Below the pieces are notes generated by a model that searched no databases, had not been told where the DNA came from, and saw nothing but the letters and a program-made list of their open reading frames with translations. The position numbers and the translations under genes were made by a program. From Desulfovibrionaceae bacterium (GTDB lineage: Bacteria; Desulfobacterota; Desulfovibrionia; Desulfovibrionales; Desulfovibrionaceae), in NCBI GenBank assembly GCA_028689675.1, contig JAQVCS010000010.1, positions 1 through 64,000 of the forward strand: a DNA stretch of 64,000 nucleotides, in the 5' to 3' direction. Below, piece after piece: positions 1 through 9,112 of the stretch. Position 1 is the stretch's first letter; each line of letters starts with the position of its first letter.

Positions 1-252
1 TTTTTTTAAAAACTTTTTCGCTCTTTTCGCTTCCGTCATGCTGTGCAGCCTGCCGTACCGCGAAACTTGAACCTAGTGGAAATGCTACTTGCTGTCAACC
101 AGAAATTTGCACTTCCGTAACAAAACTTAACTAAACTATGGAATTTGATTTTACCAGCCTGCGGCTTCCGCTCTTTCCCTCAGCGGCGAAGTGGACTTAT
201 GTCCCTTTTCGCCGCCAAGGTCAAGCAGAAATTGCAGAAAATTCAAAAAAAC

Positions 253-1665
253 TTACATTTGTACAATAAGTGTATCGCCAGGGTGAATTGCCCCATCGTC
301 ACGCTTATTCCAACGCATCAAATCATTGGGGCTGACATTATAGCGCTGGGCAATGCTCCACATGCTGTCACCAGCGCGTACCGTGTGCGTTGTTTTTGAT
401 GAAACATTGTCAGCCATGGCAAAGCTGCGTGTGGATGGACGCGCTTTGGCTGCATCTCCCACTTGCTGCATGGCGGGGATGCGCACACTTACAGTGCCTT
501 TGCCCAGTTTTACCCCCTTATTCGCGCTGAGCAGCACACGCACAGGCACCCCCGTTTTACGGCTTATGCTCACCCAAGTATCGCTGCGCCCCGCAGTGAT
601 AATGCGCCCTTTGCCGCTGGCCAGCATAGTGGGCGCGGGGCTGTCGCCGCCTCTGCCACCGCCGTTCATATAGGCCAGCGCCACGGGCACGCGGCTATCG
701 GGCACATACACATTAGTCAGGCGGGAAGTGCAGGTGATAGTCTTTTTATGGGCAGCGTTATGCAGGGTAAATTCATCCCAAGGCACACGCGTTGCCCTTG
801 CCAGACCTTTTAAATCTGTGCCCGGCTTGGCAGTGATGCACATCATCTTAGGGGCGCTTTCAGGCTGAATAGGCCTAAAACCCAAGGGCCCAAGGTTACG
901 CATTATTTTGCTGACGGCCAAAAAGCGCGGTACATAATTGATAGTTTCCGCCTTTAATTGTTCTTTGCTGCCAAGGCTGTTGTTCCGCTCTACAATAGCA
1001 AAAAATTCCTTCTCGCCAGTCCCTTTGCGTGCCCGCATCATTTTACCTTCACCAGAATTGTAGGCGGCAATAGCCACATTCCAGTCGCCAAACTGGTTAT
1101 ACAGCTTTTTGAGGTAACGGGCAGCTGCTTCTGCTGAACGATAAGGGTCAAGGCGTTCATCCATCCATTTATCCTGCGTTAAGCCAAAGCGCCTGCCTGT
1201 GGAAGGAATGAACTGCCATGCACCAGCCGCACCTGCCGAAGAACGCGCCCGCGTATTATAACCGCTTTCCACTATGGCAAGATAGACCAGCTCTTCAGGC
1301 ACGCCCTGCTCACGAAAGGTGCGCCTTGTATGTGTCAAAAATTTGTTAGCCCTTTGTGAGCTCACGGCTATTGTCGACCGTTTTTGGCGAAGATAACAAG
1401 AATATTCATATAATACCGCACGTCTGGCATCGCTAGATAAATTTTTGTCCAGCTGCCCTGTTTCTTCAAAAATCGTCAATTCTTTGGCAGAAAGGGGCTT
1501 GGGGGCATCCCACATAGCTGGTGAGCCTCCTGTGCCCACACTGCCACAGCCTGCCAGCACAAAGGAAAAGCAGGCAAGCAACACCAAGCGCAGGCAAGGC
1601 AGGCTACCAGCCCGCCATGAATGCCCTAACGGTATGCAGGCAATGTCATTACTTTCTTTTTTCAT
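253..1665 (-). CDS. mltD: Membrane-bound lytic murein transglycosylase, MltD-like lipoprotein
   Basis: The product should cleave peptidoglycan glycan strands between MurNAc and GlcNAc in the periplasm. It is 470 residues from the chosen ATG, which follows a GAGGAG-type ribosome site; an upstream in-frame extension lacks one. The N-terminus has a hydrophobic stretch ending in lipobox LAGC (Cys40), so it is probably outer-membrane anchored. The SLT/GH23 domain spans about residues 110-230: Glu133 in IVESGY is the catalytic acid, followed by AGAWQFIPSTGRRFGL and AYNSGEG. A LysM peptidoglycan-binding domain lies at about residues 425-468 (VRAGDSMWSIAQRYNV). It is monocistronic as far as visible. 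Family assignment is firm; the exact Mlt subclass is inferred from the SLT plus LysM order. Confidence 0.9.
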   Translation of the reverse strand: MKKESNDIACIPLGHSWRAGSLPCLRLVLLACFSFVLAGCGSVGTGGSPAMWDAPKPLSAKELTIFEETGQLDKNLSSDARRAVLYEYSCYLRQKRSTIAVSSQRANKFLTHTRRTFREQGVPEELVYLAIVESGYNTRARSSAGAAGAWQFIPSTGRRFGLTQDKWMDERLDPYRSAEAAARYLKKLYNQFGDWNVAIAAYNSGEGKMMRARKGTGEKEFFAIVERNNSLGSKEQLKAETINYVPRFLAVSKIMRNLGPLGFRPIQPESAPKMMCITAKPGTDLKGLARATRVPWDEFTLHNAAHKKTITCTSRLTNVYVPDSRVPVALAYMNGGGRGGDSPAPTMLASGKGRIITAGRSDTWVSISRKTGVPVRVLLSANKGVKLGKGTVSVRIPAMQQVGDAAKARPSTRSFAMADNVSSKTTHTVRAGDSMWSIAQRYNVSPNDLMRWNKRDDGAIHPGDTLIVQM

Positions 1666-1794
1666 AATTCTTACTCCTCTCCTGCAATGCGCCCTTGAAG
1701 GCGCCAATTTGAACTTGGCAGAGCCTTCCCTGCCATGTATGCTTTTGCAATGCGCTTTGCCGCATGGTATCCTTCCTCGCAAATTGGAGTCTGC

Positions 1795-2589
1795 ATGAAT
1801 ACACATTCTCTTGATGAACAAGCCCCGCTGCTGCCTGGCATAAAACCCGTGCTGGAATTGCTGGAAAGCGAACCAGCGCGCATAGATTTGCTTCTCTTAC
1901 GCAAGGGCTTACGCAGCAAAGAAACAGCCCGTATGCTGGATATTTGCCGCAGCGCTGGGGTACGCTTTTCTCTTGTGGAAAGCGCCGCCCTAGACCGCCT
2001 TTGCCCACAACACGGTGGGGAAAGCAGCCCGCGCACTGCCCATCAGGGTGTCATTGCCCGCCTTGCTGCCACAGAATTTACCGACCTTTCCGAGCTTATT
2101 GCTGCGGTGGAGCAAGCCCCTCTGCCCTTACTGGTTGCGCTTGACCAAGTGCAAGACCCCGGCAATGTGGGCACATTGGCGCGCACCCTGTATGCTCTGG
2201 GTGGGGCAGGGCTTATTTTGCCACGCCACAATTCTGCCTATTTGGGGCCTGCTGCCCGCCGCTCGGCCGCTGGTGCGCTGGAAAAGCTGCCCATTGCCCG
2301 CGTGGCTAATTTGGGGCATGCGCTTGACAGCTGCGAAGAAGCCGGGCTGACTATTTATGGCACGGGCATGAACACGCACAGCCTGAATGCCTTTAACGAA
2401 GCCTTAACCTTGCCCGCCGTGCTTGTGCTGGGCAATGAAGACAAGGGCATGCGCCCCGGTGTGACTAAACGCTGCTCGCAATTGATTCATATTCCCATGC
2501 CCCGCGATTTTGATTCCCTTAATGTTGCCCAAGCTGGGGCTGTGCTGCTGGGCTTGACAGCCAGCCGCCTGTACCCTTCAGGCAAATAA
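1795..2589 (+). CDS. rlmB: 23S rRNA 2'-O-methyltransferase, TrmH/SpoU family (RlmB-like)
   Basis: A SPOUT-class SAM-dependent RNA ribose methyltransferase of 264 residues. The N-terminal 80 residues resemble the substrate-binding domain of RlmB, which methylates G2251 of 23S rRNA. The SPOUT core starts near residue 110 with LDQVQDPGNVGTLART and continues through LGNEDKGMRPGV to the knot motif IPMPRDFDSLNVAQAGAVLL. The ATG at 1795 follows GGAG at a good distance; a longer frame upstream has no ribosome site. It is divergent from the mltD-like gene (about 130 bp between starts). Family is certain; the exact target nucleotide is inferred. Confidence 0.88.
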   Translation: MNTHSLDEQAPLLPGIKPVLELLESEPARIDLLLLRKGLRSKETARMLDICRSAGVRFSLVESAALDRLCPQHGGESSPRTAHQGVIARLAATEFTDLSELIAAVEQAPLPLLVALDQVQDPGNVGTLARTLYALGGAGLILPRHNSAYLGPAARRSAAGALEKLPIARVANLGHALDSCEEAGLTIYGTGMNTHSLNAFNEALTLPAVLVLGNEDKGMRPGVTKRCSQLIHIPMPRDFDSLNVAQAGAVLLGLTASRLYPSGK

Positions 2590-2611
2590 GCAAAAAAGAC
2601 AGCTCTTCAAA

Positions 2612-2660
2612 AAATAAAATGCAGGAAGGATGCCAGTTCCGCATCCTTCCTGCATTTGTA
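2612..2660. terminator. Bidirectional intrinsic terminator between convergent rlmB and yggS
   Basis: A perfect 13-bp inverted repeat, GCAGGAAGGATGC at 2621-2633 and GCATCCTTCCTGC at 2641-2653, has a 7-nt loop. A-rich sequence to the left gives a strong U-tract on the minus strand, and ATTTGTA follows on the plus strand. It sits 30 bp after the rlmB stop. Confidence 0.8.
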
Positions 2661-2731
2661 AGGCCTTAAAATTTCTCTAGAAATTCTCTATTTGCTTATT
2701 TTCCCCTTCTGCCATTTTTTTGAACAGCCTC

Positions 2732-2845
2732 TAGAACATTGTATCTTTGAAAATGCTCGCAAGGTTTCGTAAGAAATCCTTGCCATTCAAAGCTCACAGG
2801 GGAATGCCCCCCCGTTACATAAACTTTGAGGGTGAATCTACTCTA
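2732..2845. repeat. Dispersed TAGAGC-ended repeat, about 115-bp class (copy 1)
   Basis: Homologous to copies at 32090-32205, 46641-46760 and, inverted, 18334-18444. Shared blocks are GGTTTCGTAAGAAATCCTTG, then CAAAG near the middle, and CTTTGA...GAATCT.CTCTA at the right end. This copy starts TAGAACATT and ends TACTCTA, so its termini are more degenerate. With the terminator at 2612-2660 it accounts for most of the 360-bp gene-free gap. Confidence 0.75.
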
Positions 2846-2949
2846 CAGCGTATCCTCTTCACCTGCACGCATTATCAGCCTGTAAAGCAGCATAAAAAAA
2901 GGCCTGCTGCCTTGGCAACAAGCCCTTTCTTGCTATTTTCTTGTGCAGC

Positions 2950-3669
2950 TTACAGCTTTTTGGGTGGGCGTGCGCCAAAAATATCTGTGCCTATGCGCAC
3001 CAGCGTTGCCCCTTCCAGCACGGCCTCGGCAAAATCGCCAGACATGCCCATAGAAAGATGGGGCAAAGGCATAGCCAGCCTTGTGGATAAATCATCACGC
3101 AGGGCACGCAATTGGGCAAAATATGGCCGCGCCAAAGCGCCATTATCAAATACTGGCGGCAGGCACATCAAGCCCTGCAAGTCCAAATGCGGGCAGGCAA
3201 GCACCTGCTCTGCCAAGGCTGGCAAAGCCGCTGCCATCACGCCAGATTTTTGCTCTTCTGCCCCAATATTCACCTGAATAAGCACGGGCTGCCGCTTGTT
3301 CACAGCCAAGCATTGCTTTTCTAAAGCCTGTGCCAGCTTGGCAGAATCGACCGTATGTACCAGCGCAAAAGCCCCGCCCACCTGCGCGGCCTTGCGGCTT
3401 TGCACATGGCCAATAAAGTGCCAGCGCACTTGCTGGCAAGCGGGGTTCAGCAACAAATCCTGCTGCTTAGCACAGGCTTCCTGCACATAATTTTCGCCAA
3501 AATCCACCTGCCCCAATGCGGCAAGGGTGGCAATATCCGCAGCTTCGTGCAATTTGGAAACTGCCACCAAGGTTATTTCGGAAGGATGCCGCCCAGAAGC
3601 CGCCACAGCACTGGCAAGGCGCTCTTTCACGCTTTGCCAGCGCTCATGCAATTCTTGCTGCCTGTTCAT
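2950..3669 (-). CDS. yggS: PLP homeostasis protein, YggS/PROSC family
   Basis: A 239-residue cytoplasmic pyridoxal-phosphate-binding protein with no known enzymatic reaction; the family maintains PLP and amino-acid pools. The PLP-binding lysine is Lys39 in LVAVSKLHE, followed by VDFGENYVQEA and RWHFIGHVQSRKA. The C-terminal LSMGMSGDFAEAVLEGATLVRIG is the phosphate-binding segment typical of the family. Length is standard. The gene begins 10 bp after the era stop, so the two are probably cotranscribed. Confidence 0.94.
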   Translation of the reverse strand: MNRQQELHERWQSVKERLASAVAASGRHPSEITLVAVSKLHEAADIATLAALGQVDFGENYVQEACAKQQDLLLNPACQQVRWHFIGHVQSRKAAQVGGAFALVHTVDSAKLAQALEKQCLAVNKRQPVLIQVNIGAEEQKSGVMAAALPALAEQVLACPHLDLQGLMCLPPVFDNGALARPYFAQLRALRDDLSTRLAMPLPHLSMGMSGDFAEAVLEGATLVRIGTDIFGARPPKKL

Positions 3670-3679
3670 TGTTTGCTCT

Positions 3680-4603
3680 TTATTCGGCTATCATGCCCAA
3701 ATCCCGCAGGAAGGACACATCTTCAGACCAATTTTCACGCACTTTCACCCACAGCTCCAAATGCACTTTGCCGCCCACAAGTGCCTTGATGTCTTTACGG
3801 GCTTCTGTGCCAATTTCCTTAATGCTTGCCCCAGCACGGCCAATAACCATAGATTTATGCGAAGGGCGCGCCACATAAATAATGGCATTAATAATGGTTT
3901 GATTTTTTTCTGGATCTTCTTCCCAGTTTTCCACTTCAACAGCAACAGAATAGGGCACTTCCTGCTTCATATGCAAAAAGAGTTTTTCACGAATGATTTC
4001 TGCCACCATAAAGCGCATGGGCGCGGTAGAAAGCTGGTCTTCGGGGAATTGGAATTCCGCTTCGGGCAAGTAGCCCACAATCAGCTTTTTCAGTGCTTCC
4101 AGCCCGTCTTTGTTCATGGCGGACATGGGGAAAATTTCTGCCTGCGGCAGCATTTCGTGCAATTGCGTCAGCAGGGGCAGCATTTTGCTTTTATCGCTGA
4201 AGAGGTCAATTTTATTGACTACAATCACAATGGGGCGCTTTTCTTCTGCTAAAGCCTGCATCAAAGCCTGTGTGTCATTGGCAAGAAATTCTGGACGGCG
4301 AATGTACAAGTCGGCATCCAGCATAAGCATAATGACATCCGCAGTGGCAAGGCTTTGCCACACAGCCTGAATCATGGCTTTAGAAAGACGCCCGCGTGCC
4401 TGCGCTATGCCTGGCGTATCCATAAAGATAGCCTGCGTTTCGCCTTCTGTCATAATGCCCACAATCTGGTTGCGGGTTGTTTGCGGTTTGGGCGTAACAA
4501 TAGTAATTTTCTGCCCCAGCAGGGCATTCATCAGGGTAGATTTGCCAGCATTTGGGGGGCCCATCAAGGCAACCCAACCACAGCGCTTGGTAGCTTCAGA
4601 CAT
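3680..4603 (-). CDS. era: GTPase Era
   Basis: A 307-residue GTPase that binds the 3' end of 16S rRNA and acts in 30S subunit maturation. G1 is GPPNAGKS (residues 15-22), G3 DTPG, G4 NKID, then the C-terminal KH RNA-binding domain with [20 protein letters not shown]. The ATG at 4603 has GGAG seven bases upstream and matches the usual Era N-terminus; the open frame extends 86 codons further without support. The C-terminal [14 protein letters not shown] is typical. It is the first gene of an era-yggS pair. Confidence 0.95.
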   Translation of the reverse strand: MSEATKRCGWVALMGPPNAGKSTLMNALLGQKITIVTPKPQTTRNQIVGIMTEGETQAIFMDTPGIAQARGRLSKAMIQAVWQSLATADVIMLMLDADLYIRRPEFLANDTQALMQALAEEKRPIVIVVNKIDLFSDKSKMLPLLTQLHEMLPQAEIFPMSAMNKDGLEALKKLIVGYLPEAEFQFPEDQLSTAPMRFMVAEIIREKLFLHMKQEVPYSVAVEVENWEEDPEKNQTIINAIIYVARPSHKSMVIGRAGASIKEIGTEARKDIKALVGGKVHLELWVKVRENWSEDVSFLRDLGMIAE

Positions 4604-4875
4604 ATATAAAACTCCGTCACGAAATTGTCGTGTGTAAAAGGTGATCAGAAAATGGCTTGTGCCATCTCTAAAAAAAGTTTTGTCCCACACTCCAGCCCCT
4701 GCCGTCAAGCCTTGCTGCCCGCAAGAGCCGCAGAAAACAAGCCAGAGCAATAAAAAAACTGGCTTGCCTGCCAGCATTGTGCCCTTTCCCTTCGCGGCAG
4801 GCTGTGCTATGCTGACCAAAGGCACAGGGCTTGCGCTGTGCCCTTTCACACTGAATTGCAACGTAAGGGGCTTTC

Positions 4876-5343
4876 ATGGCAAAATTACTTGTGCTTGGTA
4901 TTGGCAATATGCTGCTTACCGATGAAGGGGTGGGCGTTTTTGCCGCACAAGCATTGCAAAAGGAATCGTGGCCAGACAATGTGACCATTATAGAAGGCGG
5001 CACATTTACGCAGGATATTTTTTACCTTTTTGAAGGGTATGATGCCCTGCTGGTGCTGGATATTGTGCATGCCCAATGCCCCCCCGGCACTATTTACCGC
5101 TTTACCGAAGCCCAGCTTGTGAATAATGACAAGCAGCGTCTTTCCATTCACGATATCGACCTTATAGATTCTTTACGCATGGCGGCCTTGCTGCACAAAA
5201 AAAAGCCAGAGCTTATTGTCATTGGCATGGAGCCGCATGACTATACCTCATGGAATATCGGCCTTTCCGAGGTGGTACAGCCGCAATTTGACGCTTTTTT
5301 GGCTGCTGCGCGTGAAGAAATAACAAAGCTTGCCGCGCTGTAG
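4876..5343 (+). CDS. NiFe-hydrogenase maturation protease (HyaD/HybD family)
   Basis: An endopeptidase of 155 residues that removes the C-terminal extension of a group 1 NiFe-hydrogenase large subunit after nickel insertion. Nickel ligands expected from HybD are present: Glu17 in GNMLLTDEGVG, Asp62 in LVLDIVHA and His92 in SIHDIDL. GMEPHDY near residue 125 is also family-typical. Start has a GGGG-type ribosome site. hypC follows 89 bp downstream, so the pair probably works in hydrogenase assembly. The hydrogenase structural genes are not in the window. Confidence 0.9.
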   Translation: MAKLLVLGIGNMLLTDEGVGVFAAQALQKESWPDNVTIIEGGTFTQDIFYLFEGYDALLVLDIVHAQCPPGTIYRFTEAQLVNNDKQRLSIHDIDLIDSLRMAALLHKKKPELIVIGMEPHDYTSWNIGLSEVVQPQFDAFLAAAREEITKLAAL

Positions 5344-5432
5344 CAAGGCAGGCAGAGCAAAATAAAACCCCTTCGTGACAAAACTCTGGCTGCCCAACAC
5401 CCCCAGAGGCAAAAGAATAAAGGAGCATCGCC

Positions 5433-5699
5433 ATGTGTCTGGCCATTCCTGCACAAATTACAGAAATTCTTGAAAATAATATGGCAAAAGCCCGTGTGGG
5501 TGAAAGTGATACCTACCTCACCTCTTCCACCATGCTGCTGCCCGAGCCGCCCACCGTGGGGCAGTATGTCATTGTTCATGCAGGTTTTTGCCTGCACACC
5601 CTTTCTGAAGAAGAAGCCCAAGAAAGCCTTAAAATGTTTCGTGATATTGCTGCCGTGCTGGAGACAGAAAATCAGGGCTGTACAGTCAAGCCGCTGTAG
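5433..5699 (+). CDS. hypC: Hydrogenase assembly chaperone HypC/HupF
   Basis: An 88-residue chaperone that, with HypD, carries the Fe(CN)2CO unit to the large-subunit precursor. It begins MCLAIPAQI, with the essential Cys2 exposed after Met removal, and contains VGQYVIVHAGFCLHTLSEEEA, the classic HypC OB-fold segment. AGGAG precedes the ATG. It follows the hydrogenase protease gene. HypA, B, D, E and F are not in this window. Confidence 0.94.
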   Translation: MCLAIPAQITEILENNMAKARVGESDTYLTSSTMLLPEPPTVGQYVIVHAGFCLHTLSEEEAQESLKMFRDIAAVLETENQGCTVKPL

Positions 5700-5756
5700 C
5701 CAAGCCAGTGCCTCAGCGCCGCTGTGCCCCTGCCCGCAGGCAGAAATTATTCAATA

Positions 5757-5806
5757 AAAATCCGCTTCCCCTCTGCCCTTGGGCACAAGGAGAGGCGGAT
5801 TCTTAC
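5757..5806 (+). terminator. Probable terminator after hypC
   Basis: Imperfect hairpin: ATCCGC plus CCTCT on the left (5760-5774) pairs with AGAGGCGGAT (5791-5800), with an inner GCCC/GGGC pairing. Only a short U-rich tail follows, so efficiency is uncertain. Confidence 0.45.
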
Positions 5807-5852
5807 TGTGTAAGGCGCAACAAGACAGCACCAGCGCAGCATAGGGCAGCCC

Positions 5853-6003
5853 CTAAAGCAGAATAACTTTATATTCTATACTGTGAACATAAAAAGATAA
5901 ATGCACTGCAGCACTGAACAGCGCACAGAGAGTATGCTTATGCCTTTGCCGCGGGCTGCTGCTCCCGCTCTTGCCAGAGCAAGTTCAAGGCAAAATTGCT
6001 CTA
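5853..6003 (-). repeat. Dispersed TAGAGC-ended repeat, about 150-bp class, supplying the ruvB stop codon
   Basis: Read on the minus strand the element begins TAGAGCAATTTTGCC at the ruvB stop codon and ends near TTCTGCTTTAG. It contains the hairpin AGAGCAA...TTGCTCT, then GGCAAGAGC and a GGCATAAGC block. Related copies lie at 12370-12519, about 56659-56792 and 60621-60770. With the hypC terminator it fills the 300-bp gap. Confidence 0.65.
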
Positions 6004-7002
6004 GGTGCGCAGCAGCATTTTCATGTGAGCATAGGCCTTGCTGGTAGCCATGCGCCCACGCGAAGTGCGCTTTAAATAGCCGTGCTGGATAAGATAGGGT
6101 TCATAAATATCTTCAATAGTGCGCTCTTCTTCAGCGCAGGCCGCGGCAAGGGCTTTAATGCCCACAGGCCCGCCGTCATAATGGCGTATAACCACTTCCA
6201 AAATGCGCCTGTCCATTTGGTCTAGCCCGCTGGCGTCCACATCCATGCGCTCCATGGCGTGAGCAGCATTGCCACTGTCAATAGCGCCGCCATCTTGCAT
6301 GGCAAAATCGCGCACACGGCGCAGCAGGCGGTTGGCTATGCGCGGTGTGCCGCGCGCGCGGCGGCCAATTTCCAGCGCACCCTCTGGGCTTAAAGGCACA
6401 CCCAAAATGCGCGCTGTGCGCTGCACAATGCGCGACAAATCTTCAGGCGAATAATATTCCAGCCTTGCCACAATGCCAAAGCGGTCGCGCAGGGGGTTGG
6501 AAATAAGCCCCATGCGCGTGGTCGCCCCCACCAAGGTAAAAGGCTCTAAATCTATTTTTACTGTGCGGGCGGCAGGCCCCTGCCCTATGACCAAATCCAA
6601 AGTAAAATCTTCCAACGCGGGGTACAGCACCTCTTCCACAGCAATGGGCATACGGTGAATTTCATCCACAAATAAAATATCGTGCCTTTGCAGATTGGTG
6701 AGAATAGCGGCCAAATCGCCGCTGCGCTCAAGCACAGGCCCCGAAGTGCTGACTAAGTTGACCCCCAATTCAGAGGCCATAATCTGCGCCAGCGTGGTTT
6801 TGCCAAGGCCTGGGTTGCCATAAAATAAGGTATGGTCAAGCGCCTTGCCGCGTTCTTTTGCCGCGCGCAAATACACGCGCAAATTGGCACGCAATTCATT
6901 TTGTCCAATAAAATCATCCAGCGAGGCAGGCCGCACCGAGTCGTCCACCCGTGCCCGCGCGGCTGCTAAGGCGGCAGCTTCTTGTGCATCCAAGTCTGTC
7001 AT
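6001..7002 (-). CDS. ruvB: Holliday junction branch migration helicase RuvB
   Basis: A 333-residue AAA+ motor that drives Holliday-junction branch migration with RuvA. Walker A is GNPGLGKTT (residues 62-70), Walker [11 protein letters not shown] (about 110-118), the sensor region [20 protein letters not shown], and the winged-helix DNA-binding tail [17 protein letters not shown]. Length is normal. Its start abuts the ruvA stop, so translation is likely coupled. Its TAG stop codon is the first three bases of a dispersed repeat. Confidence 0.97.
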   Translation of the reverse strand: MTDLDAQEAAALAAARARVDDSVRPASLDDFIGQNELRANLRVYLRAAKERGKALDHTLFYGNPGLGKTTLAQIMASELGVNLVSTSGPVLERSGDLAAILTNLQRHDILFVDEIHRMPIAVEEVLYPALEDFTLDLVIGQGPAARTVKIDLEPFTLVGATTRMGLISNPLRDRFGIVARLEYYSPEDLSRIVQRTARILGVPLSPEGALEIGRRARGTPRIANRLLRRVRDFAMQDGGAIDSGNAAHAMERMDVDASGLDQMDRRILEVVIRHYDGGPVGIKALAAACAEEERTIEDIYEPYLIQHGYLKRTSRGRMATSKAYAHMKMLLRT

Positions 7003-7608
7003 TTATTTCCCTTTACCCAATTGTTTCAAGGCGGCACGCAGCAGGCCAGACACATCCAAGTCTGGCTCGGCATGCAAAATGGTGCGCACTATGGGGGCGG
7101 CTTCTGCTTCACTGTAGCCCAAGTTGCCCAGCGCAGCCAAAGCATCCTTAAAGAGCAGACCGGGCACAGAGCCTGTTAAAGCTGCCGCCTGCGGGCAGGC
7201 TTCCACCTTGAGCTTATATTTAAGCTCTAAAAAAATATGCTGTGCTGTTTTTTTGCCAATGCCCGAAACACGCATTAAATCGTCTTCGCTGTCGCTGGCC
7301 ACCATTTGGCGCAAATCATCGGGGCGAAAAATGCTTAAAATACCTAAAGCTGTGCGTGCACCCACCTTAGAAATAGTGGTCAGCACAGTAAAGGTCTGGC
7401 GCTCATCCCATGTTTCAAAGCCATACAGCTCTTGGGCATCTTCGCGCACCACAAAGGCAGTAAAAAAATGCACTATGCTGTCGGCCTCGGGCAGGCGCGA
7501 AAGGGTGTGCGCTGGCAAGGCCACAGCATAGCCCACCCCGCCAGCCGTGATGACAAGGCAGGTATTGCCCCATTGTTGCGCTATGCGCCCTTCAATATAT
7601 GCTATCAT
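7003..7608 (-). CDS. ruvA: Holliday junction binding protein RuvA
   Basis: A 201-residue junction-binding protein that loads RuvB. It starts MIAYIEGRIAQQWGN, has the N-terminal OB fold, tandem helix-hairpin-helix motifs (VSGIGKKTAQHIFLELK) and the C-terminal RuvB-contact domain (DALAALGNLGYSEAEA). The ATG at 7608 is preceded by AAGGTGAGGA; the frame is open eight codons further upstream without need. ruvA-ruvB are adjacent with no gap; ruvC is not nearby. moaA ends about 105 bp upstream on the same strand. Confidence 0.96.
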   Translation of the reverse strand: MIAYIEGRIAQQWGNTCLVITAGGVGYAVALPAHTLSRLPEADSIVHFFTAFVVREDAQELYGFETWDERQTFTVLTTISKVGARTALGILSIFRPDDLRQMVASDSEDDLMRVSGIGKKTAQHIFLELKYKLKVEACPQAAALTGSVPGLLFKDALAALGNLGYSEAEAAPIVRTILHAEPDLDVSGLLRAALKQLGKGK

Positions 7609-7713
7609 ATTCCTCACCTTCAGGCCAAGCAAAGCTCAGCCAGCCCCATTTCGCGGCAAGGTTTTGCAGGCAAATTTGTGCTGGGCAGACGCACAGCGGC
7701 AATGCCCCTCTGC

Positions 7714-8718
7714 CTACCCGCCTATCTTAGACATGCCCTTTTGTGCCACAGCCATCAGCCCGCGCTGGCGCAGCAATTCCACACCCACAGGCTTGTGCGT
7801 AATAGCTTGCTCTAGGGCGGCCATTAGGGCAGCATCACCTTGGCTTGGGTCGCGCAAAATTTCCCGCAAGGGGTATTCTTTATCGTCAAAAAGGCAGGTG
7901 CGCACCGCGCCCTCTGGGGTAATGCGCAAGCGGTTACAGCTGGCACAAAAATGATTGCTCAAGGGTGTAATAAGGCCAAAGCGCCCCTTGCCCCCTACTA
8001 CAGTAAACATGCGGGCAGGGCCGCTGCGCGCCTGCACCCGCTCCACAGGCTGTAAAGTGGCAAAGCTGCGCGCCTGCGCCAAAATATCTTCAGCAGACCA
8101 AAAATACTCTTCAGACCAGCAGGTTTCTGCCCCCATGGGCATAAATTCTATAAAGCGAACATCCACAGGCTCTTTGGCCGCAAGGCGCAGAAATTCGGGC
8201 AAGTCTGCATCGTTCACCCCTTTCAAGCCCACGGCATTTATTTTGACCCTTATGCCAGCGCTCAGCAAGGCTTCCAAAGCCTTGAGCACCGTATGTAAAG
8301 CATCTGTACCCGTAATGCGGGCAAAGCGATCGGCATCAAAAGTATCCAGCGAAAGATTGACCGCACCAATTTTCATGCGGGCAAGTGCAGGAATGTGGTC
8401 ATAGAGCAGCGTGCCATTGGTGGTGACGCGCACATCAAGCTGAGGGAATTCTGCCCGCAGCATGCCAATAAATTCTGTGCAGCCCTTGCGAGCAAAGGGT
8501 TCACCGCCAGTAAGGCGCACTTTTTCAATACCGCGCGCGCTCATCAGGCGCACAATGCGCAACAATTCTTCATAACGCAGCACATCGGGGTGCGAAATAA
8601 ATTTTTGATACTGGCTGGCATTACAGCAATATAAACAGCGTAAATTACACCTGTCTGTAATAGAAAGGCGTAAATAACGCACAGCACGCCCGTGCATATC
8701 TGTTAGATACGTAAGCAT
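7714..8718 (-). CDS. moaA: GTP 3',8-cyclase MoaA (molybdenum cofactor synthesis)
   Basis: A radical-SAM enzyme of 334 residues that converts GTP to 3',8-cyclo-GTP, the first step of molybdopterin synthesis. The SAM cluster motif is Cys24, Cys28, Cys31 (CNLRCLYC); the second 4Fe-4S cluster uses Cys258, Cys261 and Cys275 (CASCNRLR...TCLF). The C-terminus ends in the conserved GG needed for activity. No other moa gene is adjacent; a MobB-type protein lies at 53.4 kb. It is divergent from a small secreted protein gene with about 70 bp between starts. Confidence 0.96.
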   Translation of the reverse strand: MLTYLTDMHGRAVRYLRLSITDRCNLRCLYCCNASQYQKFISHPDVLRYEELLRIVRLMSARGIEKVRLTGGEPFARKGCTEFIGMLRAEFPQLDVRVTTNGTLLYDHIPALARMKIGAVNLSLDTFDADRFARITGTDALHTVLKALEALLSAGIRVKINAVGLKGVNDADLPEFLRLAAKEPVDVRFIEFMPMGAETCWSEEYFWSAEDILAQARSFATLQPVERVQARSGPARMFTVVGGKGRFGLITPLSNHFCASCNRLRITPEGAVRTCLFDDKEYPLREILRDPSQGDAALMAALEQAITHKPVGVELLRQRGLMAVAQKGMSKIGG

Positions 8719-8789
8719 AATGGGCAGTCTCCCTTTTCAGGCTTGCAAGACCTGTTGCCAAGAATGTTTTTTGGCAGTACAAGAACCTC

Positions 8790-9068
8790 ATGAACAAAGC
8801 AATTTTTTCTATTGCCGTTGGTATTTTTCTTGCTGCTGCCAGCATAGCCTGCGCGTGGGATGGCTTTGATGCCAGCACCACCGAGCTTGTCGAAATCAAA
8901 CCCCCTGTCATTCCCTCTGTTGGGGCTTTTGTGGAAGTGCGTGACTATGAATCGGACAGCACCATTACTTGTGTTGTGCACAGTGTCACGCGCAATTCCC
9001 GCACGGTGGAGGTCACCGTATACACCCCCAGCGAAGAGCAACGCATCTTGGTTATGACCCTGCCCTAG
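8790..9068 (+). CDS. Small secreted protein, possibly DUF5334-like
   Basis: A 92-residue protein with a clear Sec signal peptide (about residues 1-22, ending SIACA) and a mature part starting WDGFDASTTELVEI. The mature domain is about 70 residues, acidic and beta-rich, with one cysteine (TCVV). From memory this resembles the family DUF5334 of desulfovibrios; that is a recollection, not a search result. No function is known. The gene is divergent from moaA and followed by a convergent gene. Confidence 0.72.
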   Translation: MNKAIFSIAVGIFLAAASIACAWDGFDASTTELVEIKPPVIPSVGAFVEVRDYESDSTITCVVHSVTRNSRTVEVTVYTPSEEQRILVMTLP

Positions 9069-9112
9069 CCGCGGGCTTTACCCACAAAGGGCAAAACCCG
9101 CACCATATTGAT

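Noticed and set aside
1-252. GCGGCGAA/TTCGCCGC stem (183-190, 208-215) beyond the mltD-like gene
   Set aside because: It has no following T-tract on either strand, so it was not called a terminator; no other role could be supported.
2747-3277. 176-codon plus-strand ORF starting in the repeat at 2732-2845
   Set aside because: It is mostly antisense of yggS and begins in repeat sequence.
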